A stretch of 64,000 bases of DNA, taken from the NCBI GenBank assembly GCA_907163375.1, contig CAJQUW010011515.1, forward strand, positions 1-64,000, written 5' to 3'. The translations under genes were made by a program, and so were the position numbers. Numbering within the stretch: the first letter of the stretch is position 1; every line of letters starts with the position of its first letter. The DNA comes from Prostheceraeus crozeri (Eukaryota > Platyhelminthes > Polycladida > Euryleptidae). The notes under the pieces are model-generated. The model saw nothing but the letters and a program-made list of their open reading frames with translations. It searched no databases and was not told where the DNA came from. Positions 49,186 to 60,941 of this stretch are shown piece after piece.

Positions 49186-49534
49186 AGATATTACCCAATA
49201 GGTTACCCACGACAGGAGCTAACATTGGAAGTATTGCTGAAAGGAAACCGCCCTTTTGTGTTAGAGTTTTCCTCTTTCTTTGAAGGGTGACTTTAGGATT
49301 GGAGATGAAACGCAATTTTGTGGCATATCGCTTAAGTAACTTTCGTTGTTTTGGCGCTAATTTCTTCGTCCTCAACTTCCTCACATGAGAAATAATTTCA
49401 TGAATGAATTTATCGTTAGCATGTCGTATAGCATTGTATCGCTGATTTGCTTTCATTCGTCGGAGAGCTTGAATGGCTGAAGAAAACTTTGAAGACTTTT
49501 GACTTTTACGTTTCGTCATTTTACGTTTCGCCAT
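49169..49534 (-). CDS. Small basic virion-type protein (Polinton C copy)
   Basis: 121 aa, counterpart of 1126-1476 with a duplicated MAKRK/MTKRK start. Polybasic body and hydrophobic tail (GGFLSAILPMLAPVVGNLL). It is probably a DNA-condensing or membrane-active virion component. Confidence 0.6.
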   Translation of the reverse strand: MAKRKMTKRKSQKSSKFSSAIQALRRMKANQRYNAIRHANDKFIHEIISHVRKLRTKKLAPKQRKLLKRYATKLRFISNPKVTLQRKRKTLTQKGGFLSAILPMLAPVVGNLLGNIFGSKR

Positions 49535-49585
49535 TTTCCGTGTTAGTCTTTGCTAAAACCTATCTTTACCACAATTGCATACGTA

Positions 49586-49915
49586 CTAACTATTGCGGCA
49601 TAAGTGACACTCGAAATGAGCAATATCACCGTGGTTACATTTGCAAAGTTGAATGCAATTACGTATGAAACAGCGTTGACAAAAAGCGTGCTTACATCTC
49701 TTGAAGATGCGCTTTTCATTTCCATCCTTTCGCTTACATACATCGCAACACATAGTTTCACCGTTACTGATGTCTATAGCAAGTCTTTTTGAAGATATGA
49801 ATTTGCTAGCCTTTTCTAAATAATAGACGCATGTACAGAAGGAATATACTTCGAGAGTGAGCAGAAATGGCTCGAAAACCGGTTGTGCTACAATCAAGTA
49901 CCACTGCATTTTCAA
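49586..49915 (-). CDS. RING-finger-like protein (Polinton C copy)
   Basis: 109 aa, N-terminal hydrophobic segment then CCDVC...CKHAFCQRCF...CKCNHGD...CHLC. The Cys-to-Gly change in the second-last cluster relative to Polinton A (CNHCD) may alter a spare ligand rather than the core RING. It overlaps the next gene by 4 nt. Confidence 0.6.
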   Translation of the reverse strand: MKMQWYLIVAQPVFEPFLLTLEVYSFCTCVYYLEKASKFISSKRLAIDISNGETMCCDVCKRKDGNEKRIFKRCKHAFCQRCFIRNCIQLCKCNHGDIAHFECHLCRNS

Positions 49916-50322
49916 TTTTTCTTTATGGAAAGTTGAATGTGAATATCTGAAATTGCTTCAATCACTAGACTGCTACCATGATGGTTAAATGCGTTAAGAC
50001 GTTCAGCAATTTTTATCATATGTCTTTTAAAAAATTCTTCGGGGTGATCTACCATTTCCATTGAATAAGAAGCAAAATGGAAAGAGAGACTTTCCACCTC
50101 TTCCTTTCCAAAATGACTAAACTTAATTTTTGCAACTAATCGCACCATGACAATGCTATCAGATAATGTATTCATTAACTCTAGAAATAGAGTGCTAGCA
50201 TCATCGACCACTGCTTCGATGTCGGTCTCATCTTTATGAAAATTTATCACATAATCTTGAACAGCTCCTTTTAAACTTTGCCTATGAAAATGTAATGTTC
50301 CGCAGTCGTTTGAGAAAGACAT
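49912..50322 (-). CDS. Conserved 136-aa Polinton protein (Polinton C copy)
   Basis: Same length as 1854-2264 with a handful of substitutions and no stop, which argues for protein-level constraint. Function unknown. Confidence 0.5.
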   Translation of the reverse strand: MSFSNDCGTLHFHRQSLKGAVQDYVINFHKDETDIEAVVDDASTLFLELMNTLSDSIVMVRLVAKIKFSHFGKEEVESLSFHFASYSMEMVDHPEEFFKRHMIKIAERLNAFNHHGSSLVIEAISDIHIQLSIKKN

Positions 50323-50409
50323 GATCGCCCTTTATCTAACCCATCCATTGCATGAAAACAACAACTCTTCTCATAGTAACATTTATTGACTAACGGTAAC
50401 AAGCATGCA

Positions 50410-50941
50410 TTATAAATCAATGGTTTGAAACAGATAAAATAGATACAGCTGGTAACTATCATACAGCGGGCAATGATAACCATACAGGACTTTGGAAGTG
50501 TTGAGGTAAGGAGGAAAGAAGCATTGGTTATGAACGTAGCTACTACAACGAACAGACAAAATAGGAACACACAAATCCTTAAAACATTTCATGACTTCAT
50601 GGTAGTGTTGATTCACTCTACTATCCCAAGGCGGGAGCAAAATATCATCAATGATTAGATTGGGAAATACTTTCCTCTCCTTACCAGGATTATTACAAAA
50701 GATGCGTATAACATTGAAAGCAGCTAAACATCGTTTAAAGTCAATAAGAAGAGCACTCTCACAAGAAAAGCCATAGTATTCAAAAATATTTCAGATTAAG
50801 TCCATGAATGTGTTTTCTCGCCCATTGATCAACATTGGGATCGCAGTTGGCATGTTGATGATAGACACTAACAATCTGATATGTCCAATTGTTCATAGCA
50901 ATAGCACTGAGCTCCTGTACAGGTTCACCCTCACAATCCAT
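50410..50941 (-). pseudogene. DnaQ/MAEL-like exonuclease, frameshifted copy
   Basis: Counterpart of the intact gene at 2352-2882. Near 50778 the sequence reads AGTATTCAAAAATATTT where the other copy has AGTCTTGCAAATATTT, a net gain of one base. The N-terminal D-x-E part and the C-terminal HCPLYDSY part therefore lie in different frames. The C-terminal block also has Ser-to-Pro within HCSLYD. Confidence 0.6.
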
Positions 50942-50993
50942 AAAAATGATGATAGAAGCCTAAAACGGAAATTTACACATCTAAGGAAACGTT

Positions 50994-51242
50994 CTATAAC
51001 ATATTACAAAATGAAGAATTACATCGATGCTTTTCACGACAAAATACACAAATGATATGATGGCAACGAAGAAGTAAAACGTATCTAATAAGACCACGTC
51101 TACGACACTCAAAGCACATAAGCGAATTGTCATAGGGTAGAGTTAGGAAAGGACTAGTAATTTTCCTTCTTTGATTTGCGTTTTGAGGCAGCATTCTTCT
51201 CCGACTTGCGCTTCGTACCAATGCTGTTAAGGATTTGATCAA
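50994..51242 (-). CDS. Short Cys-rich zinc-binding protein (Polinton C copy)
   Basis: Same frame and length as 2934-3182; all Cys/His ligands are retained (CFEC, CHHIICVFC). Confidence 0.4.
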   Translation of the reverse strand: MIKSLTALVRSASRRRMLPQNANQRRKITSPFLTLPYDNSLMCFECRRRGLIRYVLLLRCHHIICVFCREKHRCNSSFCNML

Positions 51243-51873
51243 TTATGTCGTCCACGTTGGGTGGTTTTGGAATATATAGGATGGATTCCATATGCATGGA
51301 GAGCGAGGCTATTTTATTATCCTTGTGCCGACCATAATATAGCCCATTCACTTTGAAAAGGATATCCCAAGTACCTTCTCCGAGCTCGTCGCATGTGATG
51401 GGTGTTGAATGATCTCCCTCCTTCTTATAGTAAGTGCACCAATGTGATACCGGTAGGCAAATTTGGTTACCATCCCAAATCTTTCTATAGGGAGTATCCT
51501 TGTCATCTCTCGCCTTCCACTCTTGAGCAAAAGGAGTAGGAATGTACTCACGGGGATCAGTATGTAGTCCCCATACTGATTGTGCATTATCTTGACATCC
51601 GTGGAAGGGAGCATTCCCGTTTGGAGTACTACGCTATGACCGTCATAACGCAAGACTTGTTTAAATTTACGCTGTAGCGGTGTAGGATTATGTACCTTGG
51701 TTGTTTCTTCCACTGGCCTCAGTTGTAGATGATCTGATCGTAGCGAACCTTGTAACTTTTGACCGACATTTTGTCCTACTACTGCAGCAGATGGAGTAGA
51801 TGCCTGAAAATGAAAAAGATTGTATTAAGTTTACGTTCAAGGGAGGACAGGGAGGGAAGTAGCGACTTACCAT
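51154..51873 (-). pseudogene. Leader-intron gene, disrupted copy
   Basis: Counterpart of the two-exon gene of Polinton A. The start codon at 51873-51871 is again followed by GTAAGT and a 67-bp intron (51804-51870). Exon 2 has lost about 60 bp near 51545 and changed frame near 51350-51420, so the product is broken. TATATAAATAG lies about 100 nt upstream. Confidence 0.6.
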
Positions 51874-52019
51874 TTTAGTTGGATAACAGAATAGGGAACT
51901 AGAGAGAGAGAAAATGTGCGTCCGTTACTCGTGTGATTCAATGATAGATGATTCTCACTGTGGAAGGCTCGCTATTTATATAGAAATGCTTGATTCTCAT
52001 TGGATGACGATCCTCATTG

Positions 52020-52620
52020 GACAATAACATCAAGCTGATTCCAAATCTGGCCTCCGTTTACCAATACGAGCCTTCATTCGCCCGCTGGAGCTGTTTCTTG
52101 GGAAATTCTAACTCTGTCGTTTTTCGTCAATCTCCCAAAATCTTAAATGGCGTCTCACATCTAAACGAAGACAGATATGAACAAGCCGTTTCTTTCAGTG
52201 AATTTGTCTCACTCTTAGCTTTCAAACGAGCTATTGCACGACTTTCTACGATCTCTAGAACCAAGGTTGGAAGATCGGTGCCGGGGGGGGGGGTTTACGT
52301 CGGCGAAAATTTTTCTCTCCGATTGCTTTCAAATTCACCATACCGATGCAGAATTTCACGCTGAATCCGAATCTGGCCTCCGTTTTCCCATCCGATGCAT
52401 CGTTTTGGCGCTACAGCCCAAAACGTCCAAAATTCTAACTCTGTCGTTTTTCGACAGTCTCCCAAAATCTTAAATGGCGCCTCACATCTAAACGAAGACA
52501 GATATGAACAAGCCGATTCTTTCAGTGAATTTGTCTCACTCTTAGCTTTCAAACGAGCTATGACACAACGAAATCCGTCCACTAGAAGCAAAGTTGGAAG
52601 GTCGGTGCCGAGGGGGGGGG
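52020..52620. repeat. Subterminal repeats of Polinton C
   Basis: The same TCTAACTCTGTCGTTTTTCG and CCAAATCTGGCCTCCG modules as in Polinton A, with G runs at 52264 and 52611. No gene is supported. Confidence 0.7.
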
Positions 52621-53532
52621 GTCAGTGAAATTTGATGAAACAAACTTTGGTGAGCGTCCCAGGTCGAAATGCCACACTTTGGAAAATTTTCAAAAATTTT
52701 TCCATACAAAGCCACTCTGACACTTAGGATTTTTTCAGGTGAGCTCCGACCTAAAATCTTGTAACAGCTCTAACTTTTGAACGGCTGGTCCGATTGACTC
52801 GCGACAAAAATGTCGTCGAGCAGTTTTTTCTCCTCTTTCAAACGAGTAGCTGTAAGACAAAATCCGTCCACTAGAACCAAAGTTAGAAGATCGCTGTCGG
52901 GGGGGGGGTCAGTGAAATTTGATGAAACAAACTTTGGTGAGCGTCCCAGGTCGAAATGCCACACTTTGGAAAATTTTCAAAATTTTGTCCATACAAAGTC
53001 ACTCTGACACTTAGGATTTTTTCAGGTGAGCTCCGACCTAAAATCTTGTAACAGCTTTAACTTTTGAATGGCTGGTTCGATTGACTCGCGACAAAAATGT
53101 CGTCGAGCAGTTTTTTCTCCTCTTTCAAACGAGTAGCTGTAAGACAAAATCCGTCCACTAGAACCAAAGTTAGAAGATCGCTGTCGGGGGGGGGGGGGGG
53201 GTCAGTGAAATTTGATGAAAAATGTTTAGGTGAGGGTCCCAGGTCGAAATGACACACTTTGGAAAATTTTCAAAATTTTACCCACAGAAAGCCACTCTGA
53301 CACTTAGGATTTTTTCAGGTGAGCTACGACAGTCCACCCTCCCAACCTGGCCGGCACACCACGCCAACCTGGAGAGCACATCACCTCGCGCTACGACCGC
53401 CGGCCAGAGGGGGGGGACGTCAGACTCGAAGCAACACGGCGGCACACCACGACCGACTCGACGGACAGGAGGGGGGACGTCAGCGACGGCGGCCATCTTG
53501 CGCTATCCAGAAGTGGAGTTTTACTTACTACT
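52621..53532 (-). repeat. Right terminal inverted repeat of Polinton C
   Basis: A module starting GTCAGTGAAATTTGATGAAA begins at 52621, 52910 and 53201 (about 290-bp period), followed by the GC-rich terminal 240 bp ending ACTACT. The left arm has fewer modules, so the arms differ in length. Long G runs precede modules 2 and 3. Confidence 0.88.
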
Positions 53533-53538
53533 AACAAA
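53533..53538. repeat. Target site duplication AACAAA, right of Polinton C
   Basis: Exact repeat of 32273-32278. Confidence 0.88.
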
Positions 53539-53825
53539 TATTGATTATACGACTCTACCTGATTCTACCTGATTCGGTGACTAAAAAGAAATTTCCTTTA
53601 AAACTGGGATGGCTTTTGATCAGATATTGTCAAAAATCATTTATTTCTCGTATACCATGCATCGGCATTTTGACAGAATTAGCCTACTTTAATATCGATT
53701 GAACATGATTAATTGCTTTTGGGGAACAATGATAATGAAAATTAACTTTCAGCCTAATGTGTTTATTAAGCGGCACAATAATTACTTAATTATCAAAGTG
53801 CCGTTTACTGAACACATATTTGAAC

Positions 53826-53988
53826 TGTGCCGATCTCTATGTTTTGTTTATATTGATCAAATGTCTTTGTTTGTATTCTTGCGATTTGTTCAATATACTT
53901 TCGAGCGCTTATAGCGTGCTAACGAATTTGAGTGTTCTGTCTTGTACACATGTACATTTATTAAGATACCGGTGCATAGACCGGCACA
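53826..53988 (+). repeat. 5' LTR
   Basis: 163 bp with TGTGCCG/CGGCACA inverted ends; differs from the 3' LTR at only a few positions. Confidence 0.92.
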
Positions 53989-54075
53989 TTTATGGTGTCA
54001 GAATAAAACTGATATTTTGAGGTCTCCTTAATAATATTATTTGCTATTTTTCCAAATAATTCTCGTTTACCTATT

Positions 54076-55305
54076 GTGATTATGGCTGGAATTATTAGAC
54101 AGCCTCAGTTGCCCGCTAATCCTAATGCTGAGGACTGGCGCTTCTTTAAGAGATTATTTGGTAAATACTGCTCTATCCACTCTGTGGATGATAAAGAGAA
54201 GCCAGCTTTGCTAGAGATGTGTCTAGGTAGGGATTGTTTGAGTGTTCTTGACGGCTTACCAGACCCGAAATCCACGTATGCTGAAATAGTTGACCGCATG
54301 GATAGTTATTTCCAAATTAGTTCTTCTTTGCTTATCCGTAGGAGAGATTTTATTCACGCTTCACAGAAAGATGGTGAAAGTGCAGGTCAGTTTGCTTGTC
54401 GTCTTCGTAGGATGGTGCAGGATTGTGGTTACACTAACGATAAGGCCAGCTTGTTAAGGGATGTTTTCGTGATAGGTGTACGTGATTCCAGGCTGTGCGA
54501 GCGGCTCTTGACAGAAGACCTTAGTACATTGACTTTTGAGCTAGCTTTACGAAAGGCTGAAGCATGGGAGACTGCTCGCGCTGATAGAGTGAAGGTTGAT
54601 TTTCAAACTAAAGCAGAAGTTAACGCTGTTCACTCAAGCGAGAGTAGGCCTACCAAGCCCAACGTTTCTTTTCTGAAAAATGAAGTTAAGCAGGACTCCA
54701 AGTCAGGTCGGAGCGACTTTTCTGGTGCTAAGTCGGATCAGTCAAAGGTCAAGCGTGCTTGTTATCGTTGCGCCTCAACAGAACATTTAGCCAATAGCTC
54801 CACTTGTCCTGCTCGGAATCGAGTATGCTCAAAATGTCAAAAGAAAGGCCATTATGCGAAATGCTGTTCGGAAAGTAGAACTACTGTTTCCCATGTCACT
54901 GAGTGTTTGAAAACCAAGAAACTTGCTGAGGAGACTCTAGATATTTATCATGTATCCAGTAGGCCTAGGGTCGAGGATGTGATTCGTAGCGTTGAAATCG
55001 ATGGAACTCCTGTTGACGCCTTGGTTGACACAGGTGCTTTCGTTAATGTGATATGTGTAAAGAATCTTTGTGATGATCATACGATCACTGCAGTGCATAA
55101 TAGCCTGAATGCCTATGGGAAAAAGAAATTGACTTGTTTAGGTATCGTTGACCTGCCAGTGAAGTATAACAGCAAATCCGTGTCCGCTACATTTTTTGTT
55201 TGTGAGGAGGATGATCCAGTTTTGCTCAGCTATGCTTTATGTCATCGTTTAGGAATTATTAGAACGGAGGGTGACGTGATGGTGATATCATCCGTGTTTG
55301 ATTGA
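54076..55305 (+). CDS. gag: gag-protease polyprotein of the LTR element
   Basis: 409 aa. An alpha-helical capsid-like region (residues about 15-170) is followed by two CCHC zinc knuckles (CYRCASTEHLANSSTC and CSKCQKKGHYAKCC, about 230-275) and an aspartic protease with VDALVDTGAFVNVICV (about 310). It packages the RNA and cleaves the polyprotein. The stop overlaps the pol frame by 8 nt, so pol is probably expressed by frameshifting or reinitiation. Confidence 0.88.
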   Translation: MIMAGIIRQPQLPANPNAEDWRFFKRLFGKYCSIHSVDDKEKPALLEMCLGRDCLSVLDGLPDPKSTYAEIVDRMDSYFQISSSLLIRRRDFIHASQKDGESAGQFACRLRRMVQDCGYTNDKASLLRDVFVIGVRDSRLCERLLTEDLSTLTFELALRKAEAWETARADRVKVDFQTKAEVNAVHSSESRPTKPNVSFLKNEVKQDSKSGRSDFSGAKSDQSKVKRACYRCASTEHLANSSTCPARNRVCSKCQKKGHYAKCCSESRTTVSHVTECLKTKKLAEETLDIYHVSSRPRVEDVIRSVEIDGTPVDALVDTGAFVNVICVKNLCDDHTITAVHNSLNAYGKKKLTCLGIVDLPVKYNSKSVSATFFVCEEDDPVLLSYALCHRLGIIRTEGDVMVISSVFD

Positions 55306-57148
55306 AGGTCCGAGCTCTGTTCCAATGTCCAAAGCATGTCGTGTTGTACTGAAGGAGGGTGCTGAACCGAGTTCTTTTCGGGCTCGCAGGTTGCCGATTG
55401 CTCTTCATGAACCCGTACGGTCTAAGTTGCAGGAGATGGTGAAGGATGGCGTGATCGAGGAGGTTAAGGAACAAAGTGACTGGTGTTCCCCCATAGTCGT
55501 TAGTTACAAGAAGTCTGGAGATGTAAGACTGTGTGTTGATTTTCGCTATGTCAATAAGTTTGTAAAACGGCCTGAGCTACAAATGCCCACTGTTGAAGAG
55601 ATGACGAGTCGTATCCGAAGAGCTCGTTTCTTCTCTAAGTTGGATTGTAAGAACGGATTTTGGCAGATTCCCGTTGCCGAGGATTGCAGGGATGTACTTA
55701 CCTTTTCCACTCCTTTTGGAAGATTCAGGTTCAACAAATTACCGTTCGGACTAGCATCTTCTCCAGAAATTTTCCAGAAATTTATGTCTGAAATCTTGTC
55801 GGACTTGACTAACGTTTGTTGCTACCTTGATGACATTTTGCTCTACTCGGATACTGAGGAAGAGTCTGCAGTTCTGCTTGAGGTGTTGAGAAGGATAGAT
55901 AACATGGGAGTGAAACTGAATCATACCAAGTGCTCTTTTCACCAACCGTCTGTTGAATTCATAAGCTACACGTGTTCTGAAAGTGGTGTGATGCTTTCCA
56001 GGAAGTTGATTGATGATGTCCTAAACACACCGATACCAGAGAACACTGCGGCATTGCGATCGTTTTTAGGCCTAGCGTCCTATGTCTGTCATTCGAATGT
56101 TCCCCACTGTAGTACGCTACTGCAGCCATTGTGGCAAGTGCTGTCACACGATACTTGGGACTGGACTGCTGACGCTGATGAAGCTTTCAAGCGCCTGAAA
56201 GATGTTATGAATGATATCCACGCTCGAAGATACTTTCAGCCAGACAAGCAAGTTGTGGTTCAGAGCGATGCATCTGGGTATGGATTGGGTGGCGTGCTAC
56301 TGCAAGAAGGACACGCTGTCATGTTCGCTTATCGTAGACTCACTGACACTGAGAGGAGGTATTCGCAGGTTGAGAAGGAATGCCTGGGTGTGTTGTTTGC
56401 GTTGAATAGGTTCCGAAATTTTCTGATTGGACGCAATTTTAAAGTTCAGACCGATCACTTACCTTTGTTGAGACTACTGGAAAAGCCAGTTGATGTTCTA
56501 TCTATGAGATTGAGAAGATGGATTATGAGCATGCAATCTTTCACGTTTGATTTTGAACACATTAAGGGAAAGGTTAACATTCTGGCTGATGCTCTGTCAC
56601 GAAATCCTGTCCATTCAACTGAGGCCACAGATGGTGAGAGGGAGGACGTGACTATTTGTTTTATTCGAGATGTGATTTTTGCTCTTTTCGGTATGCCCGA
56701 AAGAATAATTTCTGATAACGGCACGGCCTTCAAAAGTGTTGAGTTTGAAGATTTTTTGAGAAGATGTGGAGTTGCTCATCATTGTTCTTCCGTTTACTAT
56801 CCTCAGGCGAAAGGTGCTGTTGAGAGAATGCATAGGACTCTGAAATCAAGGATCTCTAGAATGAGATTGTCCCACCCAGAGGTTTCTTTTGAACGCAGAT
56901 TCCAGAAGGCGTTGTATGATATTAGGAGTACTTTCAATGAGTCCACCGGTGAATCACCAGTGAAGAGGTTGTTAGGTCGGGAGATGAAGTCACACTTGTC
57001 GACCAATAGCGAACCAAGAAAGGTTAAGGAACAAAGTCTGGCCAAGCACTATGCTAGGATGAAAGGCGTTTCGAGGAGCTATGGGGTAGGACAGAAAGTA
57101 TATACCGCAGAGGTAGTGGAAGTGATTTCGAGTATCCTGGGGAGGTGA
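55298..57148 (+). pseudogene. pol: pol polyprotein (RT-RNase H-integrase), integrase internally deleted
   Basis: 616 codons. RT motifs include LCVDFRYVNKF, FSKLDCKNGFWQIP, FNKLPFGLASSPEIFQ and CYLDDILLYS; RNase H has VVQSDASGYGLGGVLLQ and VEKECLGVLFALNRF. After NILADALSRNPVHS the sequence jumps almost at once into the middle of the integrase (IFALFGMPERIISDNGTAF...KGAVERMHR), so the HHCC zinc domain and first catalytic Asp are missing. Near 57140 the frame changes and the C-terminal domain (GEATYRVQFPGG) continues in another frame to 57318. RT and RNase H look intact; integration would need help in trans. Confidence 0.88.
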
Positions 57149-57735
57149 TAGAGAGAGTGGGTGAAGCCACCTATCGAGTCCAGTTCCCGGGAGGACGAAG
57201 TTCCGTGATAAACCAATACAACCTGAAGCCAAGGTGGAAAGAGAGCGACTCTGACGAGTACCTCGAGATTTCGTACGATGCAGAAGGTGGAGGAACGATG
57301 AGTATATTCCGTCCGTAGACGCCACCGGAGGAGAAGTCGAGCGAAGCGGTGGGACGAGAGACGCTGTCGGGAGAGACGTCGGACGAATCGGTGGGACCGT
57401 AGACGGGATCAGAGGAGAAGTCGGACAAGCAGGTGGAACAGTGGACGCAGTCGGGAGAGACTCGCAAGCAATGCAGACGAATACATGCGGAGGACGACCA
57501 AAGCGAGGCGAAGATCAGCCGACCGCGAGAAGTCGCCCAGGACGGACGCGGAACCGACCGCGGTACCTTGACGACTATGAGACTGACTTATCGTCGTAAG
57601 GAGTAATAACTATGACTGTTTTCTACTTGCGTCTTGAGATACGACCGTGCTATGAATTTGTGGGAGATTGGGACTGAAACTGTGTTTTTGCTTTCACCTG
57701 ACTAACGGCCTACTTTCTCCAGACAAAAGGGGAAG

Positions 57736-57898
57736 TGTGCCGATCTCTATGTTTTGTTTATATTGATCAAATGTCCTTGTTTGTATTCTTGCGATTTGTT
57801 CAATATACTTTCGATCGCTTATAGCGTGCTAACGAATTTGAGTGTTCTGTCTTGTACACATGTACATTTATTAAGATAACGGTGCATAGACCGGCACA
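57736..57898 (+). repeat. 3' LTR
   Basis: Matches 53826-53988 almost exactly; preceded by the purine tract and followed by the TGAAC duplication. Confidence 0.92.
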
Positions 57899-57903
57899 TG
57901 AAC

Positions 57904-60201
57904 TTAACCTAAATTTTCATTACTTCAACATTGATGAGACGCTATAAGCGCATAGGCTCATTGCCGAGGAGGGTCCGTCCCCCGCCGTTGCCAGTGCCCT
58001 TAATTAAATGTAACTGCACTTATACAAAGGCATTTCATCATAGTTAAGAGCTAGTATATAATACAAAATGCAGGACTAATTCCGGTCAGAAAATCACTTC
58101 TTTCGCACATGTAAATTGCACATGTGTACAGGCCCATCGTCGATAGTGACTGATAATGCAATTGCATGCTTATATTCATTTAACTGCGCAAGCTATCATC
58201 ATTTGGTCAGCGATGCGTGATTTAAAATAAAGTGACTTCAGCACTTAACGCATATAAATATGCCTAATACACGCAGCTACATGCAATTCTCCATTTCTGT
58301 GCTACCGGTACCCTATATGCTTTAGGCCTGCTACCGGAGACTTAGACCCATCAATTCCAGCAGTCGTAGTCCTATCAAACTGATATGACAGCGTTTCCCT
58401 GTTTTGCACTGCATGGAAAGGCCATGCAAAAGAAGGTATGTTGCATTATGCACTGGATAATTGCAAGACATTTCCAAGCAGAAACTAAACGTGGTGCTTA
58501 ATATTATTTCTATTTGAATAGAATTAGACGTTTATGTCTTGCAGCAAAAAAAGTCACGTACATTTACAGAGCGTTAAGTAAATTTACAGAATAAATGAAT
58601 ATGCTGGACCTCGGTTGAAATTGACAGCAATGTGATTTTACTCATTGTATTTGCGCACTCATACATGCCAGTTGAGCATGAAATAGTTACTAATTCAAAG
58701 TCTACAGGCAGGCCTGTGCAAAATCTAAGTAGGCCTGCAACGCATTTGGCATGAATGGGTTGTAGGACGTGGGTGCTGTACCCCAAAGTGCCCTCCTTGA
58801 AGTCGATGCAACACCTGCCCAAACCTCGTGCCGACGAAAATTCGCATCAAAACTTCATACACTTCATAAGCCTATAATACATGTATATTACACTGTAAAT
58901 CGCTGGATACGAAAATTACATACAAACATATACCAAAATTACATACAATTTGAAACTAACATCTGATGCGAGATTCTGGTATGCTTACAGATATCTGGTA
59001 TCTTTTTCATACCACACCTCACTTACTTTCGTATGTGATTGGTATGTAGCGATACGAACTATTCTATCTGTGATTGGCTGTTTTACACTGAAATACGAGA
59101 TGTTGGTATGTTTTACATACGAGACCCGATGCAAATTGGTATGTCTTTCGTATGAGCAGGTTTAAGTGACATAGCAAAAAATATATTACATACTACTGTC
59201 AAATAACATTTTTCAGTAATACCATTCGTGAAAAAAATTTTTTGATAGCGTGTTATTTAAGTAGATTAGATTTATTGTGTAATTTATGCTCCTCGAAATT
59301 GACGTCCTTGCTACTTGTCTAGCAACGTTAACAGGACGTTAGCTCTATTTTATGAACCAAGTAGATAAACATCATTCATTCAAACGATAACTTTTGTGCA
59401 ACCATGTTGACTTATATATCTCAAACATAGCTATTTTTGCGTTCATGAATTATAATGTGTTTTATTTCGGATTGATAATATGCTTACAGTAGTTCCAAAA
59501 TTACATAATGGATAATTGTTGATAACCTCGTGCCGACGAAAATTCGCATCAAAACTTCATACACTTCATAAGCCTATAATACATGTATATTACATGTACA
59601 TGAACATTACATATACAATTATACATGTACAATGTACACATGTACATGCACTCATTTTGGGAGATAAGATGAATGTGTACGTATGTTAACAATCTTGAAT
59701 TGCACATGCACAGAAATTACACAGATATGATACAGAAACATCATATCAATAATGTTCAATGCTACTCTAAATGAAAACCATCAATTTTCTGAAAATTATT
59801 CTTAAAAATGATCTTTAAAACTGACCTAACAGAAAGTCAATTTTGCCCAAATTTTTACTGAAACTTCAACATGCATACATACAACTAAAAGTCACAAAAA
59901 ATTAGACTTCTATCTTACTTATTTTAGGAGATATAAAAAGAAGTTGACATGGGCCCCACGGTCCTGATAGGATTAAGTCGAATTCCAGCGGACAAAGACA
60001 TTCTATCATACGCTGCGCTAAGTCAGATAAACTGTTGCGCTGATTTGGTTCGCTATTTGTTGCCAACAAGCAAGAATTTTTTCAATTTTGAAGTAGTTCA
60101 ATGCATGGATGTGTGTTGAACTTGGTTGACGCTTGGCATTATTGAAAAGCAGTACTCAAATGTTTTAATGAACAAACTAGCTATGCCTACAAATATCAGA
60201 A
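57904..60201. other. Host interval without recognised genes, with a 71-bp direct repeat
   Basis: A block starting ACCTCGTGCCGACGAAAATT occurs at about 58823-58893 and again at 59526-59596 in the same orientation, about 700 bp apart. The stretch between them includes several GGTATGT/CGTATG words. No coding region or RNA gene is seen. Confidence 0.5.
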
Positions 60202-60209
60202 CTTTAAAG

Positions 60210-60933
60210 CAGGGATGCGGAGTCGGAGTTCCGGAGTCCTATCATTTTTGCTGGAGTCGGAGTCCTATCAAATTATAGGACTCTGGACTCCGGCCTAGAA
60301 CTAGACCCGAAATATAATACAAATAAATCATTTATCCTCGTGCATAGCTGTCAGTGTCTTGATGTCAACTTTCTCCGTCAAACAAAAGTAGAGACAGCAG
60401 TGCATGCAAAGCTTGAAATAGTTGAGGGAATGACCCGTGATAGTAAAAATAGGATTATCATTTTACTCGGTGATTTAGTAGAGATGACAAGCCTTCCTAG
60501 CCTCGATCACACCAACGCACCAAAGGTCACATCAGAGACAAAAATGAAATACTAGTTTGTTTGAGAACATTGCCTCTTACCCAAACGCTAATCGTGTGTG
60601 ATGGCTTCTCTAAGGCGCATATTAAAATCGAAGGTATGCTCATATTTTTTGGAGAAGAATGGGGATTTTCCTGCCTGCTAGAGACTGGAGAAAAGACATC
60701 AAGAAGATGAGAGGAGCCGAGTCGCATGCATCCAACTGAAAGCGACATTTGATCAACTTTCATCGAAAATGATTGATAATTGATGCAGCAATGATCACTA
60801 AATATAGGTTCAGGTAAGCCTATAATGATCTATGATGCAGGTTACCAGTTAATTTTTCAAAAAACTATGCTTTGAATTCTAGTAGTCGGAGTCGGAGTCC
60901 TGTCAAAATGATAGTACGTACTCCGCATCCCTG
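60210..60933 (+). mobile_element. hAT-like MITE, copy 4, with 8-bp TSD
   Basis: CAGGGATGCGG...CCGCATCCCTG, flanked by exact CTTTAAAG duplications (60202-60209 and 60934-60941). Same orientation as copy 1 and highly similar to it inside. Confidence 0.9.
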
Positions 60934-60941
60934 CTTTAAAG

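Larger units (their letters stand above)
32279..53532. mobile_element. Complete Polinton/Maverick element C (21,254 bp)
   Basis: The termini AGTAGTAAGTAAAACTCC and its inverted copy are flanked by the 6-bp duplication AACAAA. Long TIRs are built from GC-rich terminal sequence plus tandem modules. It contains PolB, integrase, protease, capsid proteins and packaging ATPase, and also PC4-like, TBP-like, RING and exonuclease genes. Several genes are broken by single nonsense codons or indels, so the copy is decaying. Genes from 40084 to 43035 and 44353 to 51873 are on the minus strand; polB and the PC4/TBP cassette are on the plus strand. Confidence 0.95.
53826..57898 (+). mobile_element. Complete Ty3/gypsy-type LTR retrotransposon (4073 bp)
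   Basis: Two 163-bp LTRs (TGTGCCG...CGGCACA) are flanked by the 5-bp duplication TGAAC (53821-53825 and 57899-57903). A possible primer site TGGTGTCAGAA starts a few bases after the 5' LTR, and a purine tract AAAAGGGGAAG precedes the 3' LTR. RT, RNase H and integrase order marks it as Ty3-like. Internal deletion in the integrase makes it non-autonomous. Confidence 0.92.

Noticed and set aside
53185-53202. Long G runs as a functional quadruplex signal
   Set aside because: The runs are single homopolymers without four spaced G tracts and their length is assembly-sensitive.
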